From Pseudomonadota bacterium (GTDB lineage Bacteria > Pseudomonadota > Alphaproteobacteria > Acetobacterales > Acetobacteraceae), in NCBI GenBank assembly GCA_021785335.1, contig JAJYFW010000003.1:1-18708 (forward strand): 18,708 nucleotides of DNA, given 5' to 3'. Position 1 is the first letter of the stretch. Every line of letters begins with the position of its first letter. A program made the position numbers and the translations under genes. Positions 1 through 6,778 of this stretch are shown here, one piece after another. Below the pieces are notes generated by a model. That model did no database searches. It saw only the letters and a program-made list of their open reading frames with translations, and had not been told where the DNA came from.

Positions 1-394
1 ATAATTTATGACGCCTCAACCTCCGGCCGGAGGAGAAGCCGACGCGCCGCGCGGGCCCTCAGCCTGGCGTGAGGCGGCGAGGCGGCCCCAAGCGCCCTCG
101 ATGATCGACCCCAGGGTGGAACCGGGCGAGGAAGGCGCTGGTCTGCCGCAGGTGCGCCACGGCCCGCATGACGGCCGCCACGAGATCCGGGGGCGCGGCG
201 TCGGCCGCCTGCACGTCGCCCGCGGGGATGACCTCGAGGAGGCTTGAGCGGGTGATCGCCTTGCGCGTCTACATCGTCCACGCGGGGGCCACAGCAGCAG
301 CAAAATCGGCTGGTTCCCTCGCGCACGCGCAGCAAAAGGCGGCGATGGGTGGTGAGCGGACATGCTCGACGGCTCGCGCCGGATGCGCGGGCCG
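1..394. other. Gene-poor left end with possible coding remnants
   Basis: No convincing intact gene is seen. On the minus strand, about 267 down to 59 reads as a plausible peptide with the stretch VIPAGDVQAADAAPPDL, but it is preceded by an in-frame TAG and has no good start. Near 115 a second frame takes over, reading STLGSIIEGAWGRLAASRQ, and ends at 16. Together they could be a frameshifted remnant of one small gene downstream of the broken kinase. A perfect 14-bp palindrome, CCTCCGGCCGGAGG, lies at 20-33. Coding status is uncertain. Confidence 0.25.
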
Positions 395-496
395 TCAGAG
401 CCGGAAGGCATCCCGGATCAGCCGGGCGCACTCCGCAGGCACCGCCGACACCGTATCCACCTCCAGGTCGTAAGTGATACCTCGGTGGACGCCGCC
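395..496 (-). pseudogene. 3' fragment of chloramphenicol phosphotransferase-like kinase
   Basis: Reading leftward from the IS junction, the frame encodes 33 residues including VHRGITYDLEVDT and ends with TGA at 395-397. This is the usual C-terminal end of CPT-family (chloramphenicol phosphotransferase-like) kinases. Removing the insertion sequence and one copy of the GCC duplication joins it in frame to the fragment at 1774-2223: Trp-Gln-Tyr-Gly before the junction runs into Gly-Val-His-Arg-Gly after it. The fragment is separated from any start codon by the transposon and is not expected to be expressed as a functional protein. Confidence 0.8.
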
Positions 497-524
497 TGGA
501 CTTGCTTCGCAAAAGTGGAGAGCT
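497..524. repeat. IS3 terminal inverted repeat (orfB-side end)
   Basis: It matches the reverse complement of 1746-1773 at 27 of 28 positions; the mismatch is in TTCGCAAAAG against TTCGGAAAAG. The outer edge abuts the GCC target duplication at 494-496. Confidence 0.92.
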
Positions 525-532
525 GTTATGGG

Positions 533-1414
533 TCAAGCCGCCTGTCTTTCGTAGGCGGCGGGGCTGATGAAGTCCAGGGACGAATGTCTCCGGACGGGAT
601 TGTAGAAGCTGTCGATATAGCGGCCGATGGCAGCCTCGGCATCGTACCTGGTCATGAAGACACTCCTCCAGACGAGTTCGGATTTCAGGGTTTTGAAGAA
701 GGTCTCGACCATGGCGTTATCGTAACAGTTGCCCTTGCCGGACATCGAGATGTGGATGCCGCGCCGGCGAAGCTCGGTCTGGTAGTCCACGGAACAGTAC
801 TGGCTGCCGCGGTCCGAGTGGCAGATCAGGCCGGGTTGCGGGCGGCGGATGGCCAGGGCCTGACGCAACGCCGCCAAAGCGAGATGGCGATGCAGACGAT
901 CGCTGACCGACCAGCCAATAATGCGCCGTGAGAACAGGTCCATCACGATCGCCAGATAAAGCCACCCCTCCCTGGTCCAAACATAGGAGATGTCCGCCGA
1001 CCATTTCTGGTTCGGCACCGTGGCGGTGAAATCCAGATCCAGCAGGTTCGGGGCAACCGGCCACGCGTGCTCGCTGTCCGTGGTACGCTTGAAACACCGC
1101 CTCTGACGAGCGCGCATGCCGTTGTCGCGCATCAGGCGCGCCGTGCGCCGCCGGCCTACCGCCAGGCCCTGATCGCGCAGTTCGCGGGTCATGCGCGGAC
1201 TGCCGTAGGTGCCGTTCGACAGCGCAAAGGCGGCGCGGACATGCGCCAGCAGCACCATGTCCTGACGTTGCCGCTGGCTGGGCGGGCGGGACTGCCAAGC
1301 AAAATACCCGCTCGCGCTGACACCGAGTACCCGGCAGAGCCGTTGGACAGGGAAGTCCTTCTTCGCCCGGTCGATGAGGGTAAACCTCATCCTTCGGCCC
1401 ATCGCTCGAACCAA
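533..1414 (-). CDS. IS3-family transposase OrfB (DDE integrase domain)
   Basis: This is the catalytic part of the IS3 transposase. From the TTG at 1414 the product is 293 residues. An N-terminal HTH_21-type segment (about 45-105) is followed by an rve/RNase H-like integrase core. The triad is visible as Asp141 (in ADISYVW), Asp201 (in CHSDRGSQY) and Glu237 (in NAMVETFF), giving the DD(35)E spacing of the family. The C-terminal YNPVRRHSSL motif is also typical. It is probably made mainly as an OrfAB fusion by -1 frameshifting, since the frame stays open upstream of the TTG into orfA and the slippery site at 1444-1450 lies within the shared region. Translation from the TTG alone may make a free OrfB. 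Confidence 0.95.
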   Translation of the reverse strand: MVRAMGRRMRFTLIDRAKKDFPVQRLCRVLGVSASGYFAWQSRPPSQRQRQDMVLLAHVRAAFALSNGTYGSPRMTRELRDQGLAVGRRRTARLMRDNGMRARQRRCFKRTTDSEHAWPVAPNLLDLDFTATVPNQKWSADISYVWTREGWLYLAIVMDLFSRRIIGWSVSDRLHRHLALAALRQALAIRRPQPGLICHSDRGSQYCSVDYQTELRRRGIHISMSGKGNCYDNAMVETFFKTLKSELVWRSVFMTRYDAEAAIGRYIDSFYNPVRRHSSLDFISPAAYERQAA

Positions 1415-1716
1415 TGGCGCTCGGGCCTCAGCCCGTCCCTGGCGAAAAAAACCGCGGCCCGCTTCAGGATGTCCCGCTCCTGGCGCAGGATCTCATTCTC
1501 CCGCCGCAGCCGTTTCAACTCCGCCGCCGGATCTTCACCCGCAGGGCGCCGGCTCGGATCTTCCATCTCCCGCTCCCGAGCCCGGGCCAGCCAGCGCGTC
1601 AGCGTCGACAGGCTGACCCCAAGGTCCTCCCCAATCTCCCGCTTCGTCCGCCCGCTCGTCCGCAGCAGCCGAACCGCCTCCTCCTCAAACGGCTTCGTGA
1701 ACCGCTTCCGCTCCAT
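1387..1716 (-). CDS. IS3-family transposase OrfA (HTH DNA-binding subunit)
   Basis: The product is 109 residues. An HTH_Tnp_1-type helix-turn-helix fills about residues 5-50 (KREIGEDLGVSLSTLTRW). It is followed by a leucine-zipper helix around 67-90 (LKRLRRENEILRQERDILK), as in other IS3 OrfA proteins that bind the terminal repeats and multimerise. The start ATG at 1716 has AGGAAGGAG about nine bases upstream. The gene overlaps orfB by 28 bp, with orfB in the -1 frame. Confidence 0.93.
   Translation of the reverse strand: MERKRFTKPFEEEAVRLLRTSGRTKREIGEDLGVSLSTLTRWLARAREREMEDPSRRPAGEDPAAELKRLRRENEILRQERDILKRAAVFFARDGLRPERHWFERWAEG
1444..1450 (-). promoter_or_regulatory. Putative -1 ribosomal frameshift slippery site (T TTT TTC)
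   Basis: In the orfA frame the codons read GCG GTT TTT TTC GCC, so the heptamer T_TTT_TTC fits the X_XXY_YYZ rule. A shift of -1 here enters the open frame leading straight into orfB. IS3 elements commonly use such a site to make the OrfAB transposase. A downstream stimulatory structure was not assessed. Confidence 0.7.
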
Positions 1717-1745
1717 CGCCGGAAATCTCCTTCCTTCGCATCAGG

Positions 1746-1773
1746 AGCTCTCCACTTTTCCGAAGCAAGTCCA
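1746..1773. repeat. IS3 terminal inverted repeat (orfA-side end)
   Basis: This is the partner of 497-524. It lies 29 bases upstream of the orfA start and abuts the second GCC target-duplication copy at 1774-1776. The transposase promoter would have to lie in or close to this repeat. Confidence 0.92.
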
Positions 1774-2223
1774 GCCATACTGCCAGCGCGCCAGGCCGAC
1801 TTCCCGGTCGCCCCGCGCACGCTCTCTCGATTCAAGCACATCGAGCGGGGCGAAGAGGCCAACCAGACGGAGGTCGACGGGCCGCAGAAGGTCGCGATAC
1901 TCCTGCGCTGTCCGAGCCTCGATCATGACCTCATCAACGATGAGATTGTTCCCTTGCGCGGCCATCGCGGCGATGGCGTGCCGCATACCCCGCATGGCAT
2001 GCTCAAGGACCGGGCCGGTCCTAATGGCGATGACCGGCTTGCCGTCGTCCTGTGCTGCCTCGAAGAGCAGGCCGTCCGGATGGGCAAGCATTTTCTCTGG
2101 CAGCATGTTCAGGAAGGCGTCCATGGCGACGTACAGGAACGGCCTGGAGGTGATGGCCTGAAGCGCCTTCGCCGTGGAGCTTTTCCCGACACTGCCAACG
2201 CCATTGAGGATGACGACTTGCGG
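1774..2223 (-). pseudogene. 5' fragment of chloramphenicol phosphotransferase-like P-loop kinase
   Basis: The frame encodes the N-terminal part of a CPT-family small-molecule kinase. A Walker A loop reads GVGSVGKSS near the start, followed by the VAMDAFLNMLPE segment, an IVDEVM strand and a RERARGDR lid-type motif. The family includes streptomycete chloramphenicol 3-O-phosphotransferase, but most members have no known substrate, so resistance should not be assumed. The gene is broken twice. IS3 cuts it after the Trp-Gln-Tyr-Gly codons. Its first codons are also out of frame: TGA at 2224-2226 lies immediately upstream of the coding frame, while the natural GTG start at 2225-2227, with GGAGGGG upstream, is in another frame. 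One inserted or two deleted bases at about codon 3 would explain this. Confidence 0.82.
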
Positions 2224-2418
2224 TCACGGTTCCAAGCACCCCTCCACAGCACTTTGCTCGTGCGCGCAGTTTTAGTCTGGAACTGCTCCTTCGGGAATGA
2301 CCGCTTGGTGTGGAGAGCGGACAGCGAGCCAACCGTCCGGGAGCGTCTACTTCGCGCCCCACTTAGCCGCTGCGCCGCCAGCCCGCCCACCCCGGAAGCG
2401 GTCGCTCCTTGACAATCG

Positions 2419-2868
2419 TCAATCGGCCGCTGCCAGCTTGCCCGCCAGATAGAGCAGCGAGCACATGCCTAGAAGAAGCGGAAGATGCACACCGATGACA
2501 GACGGGCTGAAAAATGCTGCGGCGACTTCTTTAAATTTGAGCTTCGTCGGCGCGATCGTGAGGTCCGCAGCCTGATCGAGAGCTCTGCTGCAGACCGCAG
2601 CATACATGTCCCGGAACTGCTTTTCCAACGCGAGATAATAGGCATCGAGCGAGGCGAAGACCAGTGGCACGGCGATGCCAGCCCAGATCATCTCGGGCAC
2701 CGGCTTTTGAAATGCGACGGTGACTAGCGCAGCCAGGATGGTGATGCAGAACGTCTTCGCATTGGCGCTGAAACCCGACAGGCGCGCGATGATCGACTGG
2801 ATCATATCCAGATGCGCGACCCGCATCTGCACGAGCGATTCTTGGTCCAACGACATGGGCGTGTTCAA
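2419..2868 (-). CDS. Small multi-pass membrane protein, SLATT-like candidate effector
   Basis: The product is 149 residues from TTG 2868. That start is chosen because AGGAGG lies six bases upstream; ATG 2856 is the alternative. An amphipathic N-terminal helix (about 20-35, IQSIIARLS) leads into hydrophobic segments near 39-54 and 59-81, then the motif LDAYYLALEKQFRDMY, and a third hydrophobic stretch near 118-142. That layout resembles small membrane proteins found beside SLOG, TIR and nucleotidyltransferase genes, termed SLATT (SMODS and SLOG-associating 2TM effectors). SLATT proteins are predicted to form pores or damage membranes when a nucleotide signal is sensed. The gene follows the SLOG stop codon (2879-2881) by ten bases, so it is the last gene of a three-gene operon. 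Assignment to SLATT is by architecture and context, not by search. Confidence 0.72.
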   Translation of the reverse strand: MNTPMSLDQESLVQMRVAHLDMIQSIIARLSGFSANAKTFCITILAALVTVAFQKPVPEMIWAGIAVPLVFASLDAYYLALEKQFRDMYAAVCSRALDQAADLTIAPTKLKFKEVAAAFFSPSVIGVHLPLLLGMCSLLYLAGKLAAAD

Positions 2869-2878
2869 GCTGCCCCTC

Positions 2879-3646
2879 CTAGGCCGGGACGTAGTCATCA
2901 CGGCGCGCGAGCCGGTCGACAATCGTCTGCATGATCACCGGATAGGGGACGATCCGCACTTCGAACTCATAGCGCCGCCGGTCAAACTCAAATTCGGTGG
3001 CCTCCAGCCGCGCTCGGGCCCGGCTCCAGACCTGCTCTGCGATCGCGGTATCAATCGCCTCGACGGTCAGAACTGGGTCGACGGCCAGTCGTGCGGCTGC
3101 GCCGCCGGTCGTCTTAAGCACGAATATCGGCCGGTATGACTCCTTGCTCGCGAACCGGTGGGCCTGTTCGATCACGCCGGCATCGCCGCCGATGCAAACC
3201 AGCGCAATGGGTTCGTCGCGCGGGGATGGCGCGGAAATTTTGCTGTCCCCGAACGGATCATCGTTTGCTCGGTCCGCGAAGTCGACCAAGCTATAGCGCT
3301 CGAGCAGAGCCTCGTCCTCATCTTCGCGGTCCGAGCGCGGCCGGGTCCGGTGGACGCGAACCGAAGGCGTAAGGTCGGCATCGGCGTGGCCGCTGCCTTC
3401 AGCGAAGCGCTGGGTCTGATACTCCCCCGCGATCATCGCGAGAAGCAGAGTTAGGTGCGCGTCGCTCTCGGCGACCAGGCGGCCGCCTTCGACGAAGACC
3501 GCGCGAGCAAGCGCCACGATCGCTTGGTCGATGTCCCAACCGCCGATCCGCGCGTCCGCATCGCCACCCGGCTCGCCTTCGGGCATGCCGGCCGCCAGCA
3601 TAATGGTGCGGCCCCGGAGGCGTTCGCCGCGTTGCATCCAGCTCAT
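2879..3646 (-). CDS. SLOG-domain protein, predicted nucleotide-signal sensor
   Basis: The product is 255 residues. SLOG signatures are visible in order: a first strand RGRTIMLAAGMPE (12-24); the block GRLVAESDAHLTLLLAM (55-71), matching the LVfGGHp.ltplv pattern; ALVCIGGDAGVIEQ (148-161), matching the IGGm.GV.eE pattern; and PIFVLKTTGGAAARL (173-187), matching the sTGGAA pattern. SLOG is a Rossmann-like fold that binds nucleotide-derived ligands; in Thoeris ThsA it senses TIR-made cADPR isomers. The middle (about 90-135) is charged and low in complexity. The start ATG overlaps the TIR-gene stop as ATGA (3643-3646), indicating translational coupling. The frame is open further upstream, but this start gives the domain its proper first strand. 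There is no fused SIR2 or membrane effector, so the neighbouring membrane protein is the likely partner. Confidence 0.82.
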   Translation of the reverse strand: MSWMQRGERLRGRTIMLAAGMPEGEPGGDADARIGGWDIDQAIVALARAVFVEGGRLVAESDAHLTLLLAMIAGEYQTQRFAEGSGHADADLTPSVRVHRTRPRSDREDEDEALLERYSLVDFADRANDDPFGDSKISAPSPRDEPIALVCIGGDAGVIEQAHRFASKESYRPIFVLKTTGGAAARLAVDPVLTVEAIDTAIAEQVWSRARARLEATEFEFDRRRYEFEVRIVPYPVIMQTIVDRLARRDDYVPA

Positions 3647-4908
3647 AGCGTGCCCCTCACCATGTCTCCAACAGCGCGCGCCATCATACCCTCGTCGATG
3701 AGCGTCATGTTGCAAAGCCCCGCCAGCCATTCGTGCTGCCGCTGACGCGAGACCTCCATTAATTGCGACAGGCCAATGAGCACGGCCTCGGCTGGCGGCA
3801 ACGTCGCGCCGTGCGCACGGTGGTAGTCCGGCAGTTCCGGTGGGCGCGGCGTCAACCAGGCATGGTAAGTCTTGGTCGGTGCGGCGATGCGGAACGAGCC
3901 GTCGGCAAAGCGCTGCGGCGCACATCCGCCTGCCTGCACGACCGCCTGCTCGAAAGATTGCTCAAGCAGGATACGCCGCCTCAGCAACGCACGGTCGTGT
4001 TGGCTGCGTACGAATGCGCGGACCTGGCTGAGCGCAGCATCGTCGATTTCCCCACCAGGCGTGATATTGCCTGTGTGCAAGGAAAGACGCAGCGATGGGT
4101 CGATGCCAGCCATCTGCGGCGCGCCAGCGAAGTTGAGCGCAGCAAGCCCCAACCCGCAGGCCCGGGCTTCGGCAATTTCGAAGGCGACCCATTGCGAACT
4201 CGCCAGATTGGGCGATTCGAGGACGAGGACCATCGCCTTGTTGCCGAGTTCCTGGCGCAGTCGCTCTTGGAAATTGACACCTGGCGGCACCCGGAAGTGA
4301 TCGAGGAAAACGTCGAAGCCATCGTGCGACAACACGTCGAAAAGCTGGATCGCGGCCGCGGCCACGTCTGTTTGACGGTAGCTGATAAAAATGCGCGGCT
4401 GCGCCGCGGTGACCCCTGCGACCTGGAACACCGCCGGGAGGGCTTCTTCGATCCCCCGGCTCCAGAAGGCGACGTTGATCGCGCTCAGGGGGCTGGGAAG
4501 CAGCATTGGCGCGCTCGGCCGCGCAGTGTCAGGGAGAACCGGTAGCACTTGGAAATTGCCCAAGGTCTGAAACCAGTCCTGCGGCAGATTGGCGGGCACG
4601 GCGGCCGTGAAATCGTCTCCGACGAGCACTAGGAGCTTGTGACAGTCCGCCTCGCTCAACGCGTGGCAGCCTGCTGCGTGGCCGCCGCAGGGCGGCTGCA
4701 GACGATTGGCGCAGATGTTGCCCTGCAGTTCGGCGAGGAGCGCTGTGGCCAGTCGGTCCATGTCGCTGCGTGCGGAGGCGGAGTCGACATGCTCGAACTG
4801 GACGAGGACGGGATGCGGCAGCGCCAGACCGTCGAAGGCGGAACAGTCATAACCGCCCCCGGCCCTCGCGACCGTGACGATCAGCTGGATCCCCTGTTGC
4901 AGCGGCAT
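3643..4908 (-). CDS. TIR-domain protein, predicted NAD-consuming signal generator
   Basis: The product is 421 residues. A canonical TIR domain occupies about 172-300. Box 1 is FISYRQTD (174-181), then VFLDHFRVPPG (200-210), then a catalytic-type motif SSQWVAFEIAEA with Trp240 and Glu244, the glutamate of TIR NADases. About 170 residues precede it and have their own Rossmann-like alternation, including KLLVLVGDDF (91-100) and FQVLPVLP (119-126); this half resembles a degenerate TIR-like unit. The C-terminal about 120 residues are helical and unrecognised. ATG 4908 is chosen because GGAGGAG lies just upstream; a GTG at 4947 would add 13 residues. It is the first gene of the TIR-SLOG-membrane operon. 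Such proteins can make cADPR-type signals or simply deplete NAD; which applies here is inference. Confidence 0.85.
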   Translation of the reverse strand: MPLQQGIQLIVTVARAGGGYDCSAFDGLALPHPVLVQFEHVDSASARSDMDRLATALLAELQGNICANRLQPPCGGHAAGCHALSEADCHKLLVLVGDDFTAAVPANLPQDWFQTLGNFQVLPVLPDTARPSAPMLLPSPLSAINVAFWSRGIEEALPAVFQVAGVTAAQPRIFISYRQTDVAAAAIQLFDVLSHDGFDVFLDHFRVPPGVNFQERLRQELGNKAMVLVLESPNLASSQWVAFEIAEARACGLGLAALNFAGAPQMAGIDPSLRLSLHTGNITPGGEIDDAALSQVRAFVRSQHDRALLRRRILLEQSFEQAVVQAGGCAPQRFADGSFRIAAPTKTYHAWLTPRPPELPDYHRAHGATLPPAEAVLIGLSQLMEVSRQRQHEWLAGLCNMTLIDEGMMARAVGDMVRGTL

Positions 4909-5098
4909 GGCTCCTCCAGTGTACTGCGCGGGCGGCAACGGAAACACGATGACATGATCGCACGCTCTCGGCGAGTTGTAATTTGGGCGGCCGTCTTTGG
5001 CCGCACGGGGGCGAAGGTTTGAACTTGGTCGTTCTCGAGACCGCGTGAGTTTGGCGGTGCTAGCTGCAGTATCGGCTGGTTGCGATCAACGGCAGTTA
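4909..5098. other. Upstream region of the TIR operon
   Basis: No gene is seen here. It must hold the promoter for the leftward TIR-SLOG-membrane operon unless transcription reads through from the packaging genes. A short hairpin, GCGGCC-6 nt-GGCCGC, lies at 4987-5004 in the presumed leader. I could not identify a convincing -35/-10 pair. Confidence 0.4.
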
Positions 5099-5371
5099 TC
5101 ACGCTCGACCTTCCCGAAAACAGTCAGGCAGGAATCGGCCCTGACCCGACATTCGGACGCGCCGCCTGTGCGTCTGGCCCGGTGCGAGGCCGACAGTCGC
5201 ATTGAGTCGCGAGCCGCGCCTGAGATCGAAGCGCAGGTCGACTTGGCTGGTCATCGTCGAGGTGTGTCGGGACGTCGGCTGCTTTTCCCTTGGGGTCGGT
5301 GCGCGGCCGGGGGGAGCATGGAAAGCGACCTTGCCGTTGGCGCCGCTGGAAAGATCAGCCGGCGTCAACAT
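5099..5371 (-). CDS. Possible small protein, unrecognised
   Basis: This is a 90-residue open frame, MLTPADLSS at its start, beginning inside the last 17 bases of the preceding gene (5355-6053) in another frame. Overlapping starts are the rule in this block, which argues for it. The ribosome-binding site is poor (GAGG three bases before ATG) and the protein is basic and arginine-rich near the end (HRRRVRMSG), which argues for caution. No family was recognised. If real, it would close the packaging operon. Confidence 0.3.
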   Translation of the reverse strand: MLTPADLSSGANGKVAFHAPPGRAPTPREKQPTSRHTSTMTSQVDLRFDLRRGSRLNATVGLAPGQTHRRRVRMSGQGRFLPDCFREGRA

Positions 5372-6053
5372 GCACCTCGTCGTTCCCATCCGGGTTGATC
5401 TCGGCGAACCGGGGCCTCGTCGGCTCGGAAGGCACCACGGCGGCCGGTGTGCGAATGGTGGGCGCCGTGGGGAAATCGCCCAGCTCCCGCAACCGCGCCG
5501 CCGTGACTTCGAGCGGCGCGATCGTTGCGCCTGTGATTTGGCCGGTGAGCGTGACCCCGAAGCGGTGCTCGAGCTCGGCGACCTGTTGGGTGATGGCAGC
5601 GCCGATGTCGGGCCAGCACGCGGCGCCCGAGGCCCGAAGGTCGGGCACGTGAGGGGCTGTGTAGCAGTCCACGGGCCGCGGCTCGAAGAAATCCTCGCCC
5701 GGCATCACCACCGCGCGGATGCGCCGGAACGACGCCGACCACCCGCACGTGAGGACCGTGTTCTCGGTCATCGTTCCGGCGTCGCCCCGCCGGTCGGCGA
5801 GTCGCGCCGCTGAGTGCCGGAGCAGCGAGGGTAAGCGGTCGACCAGCTCGTCGAAGGAAATCGCCGCGACGGCCTCCTGTCGCGCGAGGGCGAGCAGGTC
5901 GGTCCAGCCGGCGCCCGTCAACGCGAGCTGGGCAACGGCGTTCAGGGCGAGCTTGGGCGTGTGCCGGGCCGGCTGCCCGTCGCGGAACGTCAGGGTGTCG
6001 CACCAGATCAATGCGCGGCTGGCATCGACAACGGCGACGCCGACAACGGTCAC
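5355..6053 (-). CDS. Unrecognised protein of the phage packaging block
   Basis: The product is 232 residues and starts with GTG overlapping the protease stop (GTGA, 6050-6053), so it is translationally coupled to the protease. The N-terminal region has alternating strands, with VVGVAVVDASRALIWCD and then TPKLALNAVAQLALTGAGW. This faintly resembles an Ntn-hydrolase/proteasome-like fold, but no catalytic Thr, Ser or Cys at position 1-2 is convincing. The C-terminal about 40 residues are proline-rich and probably disordered. The middle (about 95-185) holds a segment GEDFFEPRPVDCY and a helix ITQQVAELEHRFG. Position after the protease suggests a head or packaging role, or interference with the helper phage. 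The function is unknown. Confidence 0.7.
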   Translation of the reverse strand: MTVVGVAVVDASRALIWCDTLTFRDGQPARHTPKLALNAVAQLALTGAGWTDLLALARQEAVAAISFDELVDRLPSLLRHSAARLADRRGDAGTMTENTVLTCGWSASFRRIRAVVMPGEDFFEPRPVDCYTAPHVPDLRASGAACWPDIGAAITQQVAELEHRFGVTLTGQITGATIAPLEVTAARLRELGDFPTAPTIRTPAAVVPSEPTRPRFAEINPDGNDEVHVDAG

Positions 6054-6778
6054 CGCGCCCGCTCCAGCGCCAGGTCGAGGTCGCGACGCACCCGCTCGGC
6101 ATTGAGCCGGTGGAACTGGAGCGAATGACGGCCGCCTGCGTCCAGCGCCAGGTCGCGGCGTGCACGCTCGGCCCGGGCGACGATGTGGAACGGCAACGAG
6201 GTCTTGTGAGGGAGGGCGCCCCTCCGAGCGCCCGTTGGGCGCCTCATCGCCATCTGCCGAATCTCCTCGATGGCTTTACCGGCATCGGCGCCTCGCGCTG
6301 TCACCAGCGCGGACGGGAGCGCGGGGACGGAAACGAAACTGAACTCCTGCAGCTCGGAGCGCGTGATGCGGATGCCGCCGTCGGGCCGTTTCGGATCCAA
6401 CGGCTCGGCCTGCAAAACGTCGAAGCCCGAGCTCACGGCGTTGATGACGCCGGCGCGCACCAGGCCGAGCATTTCGTCCGCCCTTGCGCTCACGCCGGCG
6501 GGCGGGAACTTCACCCGCGCCACCAGGCGGTTCTGCGCGTCGGGCCCGATCTCGACCGCGCGCGCGACCGGCCAATCCTGCTCGTGCTGCGCCAGCACCA
6601 CCGGGTTCTGGCGGTAGTTCTCGAGCTCGATGCCGGCGGTCACCAGCACCAGGTCGTCGCGGCCGATCTGCTCGTCGCTCACGATCACCGTGACCTCGCG
6701 CGGATCCTCGCCTGTCGCTGCCGAGGGCGTTGCCGCCGCAGCCACCGCGCCGGGGCTGACCTTCCGGATGATCGTCAC
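6050..6778 (-). CDS. HK97-type prohead protease
   Basis: The product is 242 residues and belongs to the caudoviral prohead serine protease family, which cleaves scaffold or delta domains and itself during capsid maturation. The His-containing motif reads VVLAQHEQDWP (His65), the Ser motif INAVSSGFDV (Ser116 in the S-x-G-F position), and a downstream acidic motif reads SELQEFSFVSVPA (141-153); these match the family's catalytic landmarks. The N-terminal about 25 residues are low in complexity, and the C-terminal about 40 contain a local duplication of an ERxRRDL motif. The GTG start overlaps the preceding stop (GTGA, 6775-6778). A major capsid gene normally follows this protease in phages; none is present here, so its substrate may come from a helper phage. 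Confidence 0.85.
   Translation of the reverse strand: MTIIRKVSPGAVAAAATPSAATGEDPREVTVIVSDEQIGRDDLVLVTAGIELENYRQNPVVLAQHEQDWPVARAVEIGPDAQNRLVARVKFPPAGVSARADEMLGLVRAGVINAVSSGFDVLQAEPLDPKRPDGGIRITRSELQEFSFVSVPALPSALVTARGADAGKAIEEIRQMAMRRPTGARRGALPHKTSLPFHIVARAERARRDLALDAGGRHSLQFHRLNAERVRRDLDLALERAR

Larger units (their letters stand above)
497..1773 (-). mobile_element. IS3-family insertion sequence, complete
   Basis: The element is 1277 bp. Its terminal inverted repeats are 28 bp (497-524 and 1746-1773) and differ at one base; each starts TGGACTTGCTTC and the element has the 5'-TG...CA-3' ends of the IS3 family. It is flanked by direct GCC triplets at 494-496 and 1774-1776, a 3-bp target duplication. 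It encodes orfA and orfB on the minus strand in overlapping frames related by -1. Both ORFs, both ends and the target duplication are intact, so the copy looks potentially active and fairly recent. The host gene is the CPT-like kinase. Confidence 0.95.

Noticed and set aside
1774..2223. Chloramphenicol resistance gene
   Set aside because: It is CPT-like only at family level, most members have unknown substrates, and this copy is broken twice.
1067..2412. Long plus-strand open frames opposite the IS and the broken kinase
   Set aside because: They are antisense to the well-supported transposase genes and have no recognisable domains.
5127..5156. Partial resemblance to the tRNA-Cys T-arm, in the orientation expected of attL
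   Set aside because: Only short blocks match, with inserted bases between them, and similarity stops before the acceptor end and CCA, so it is probably chance.
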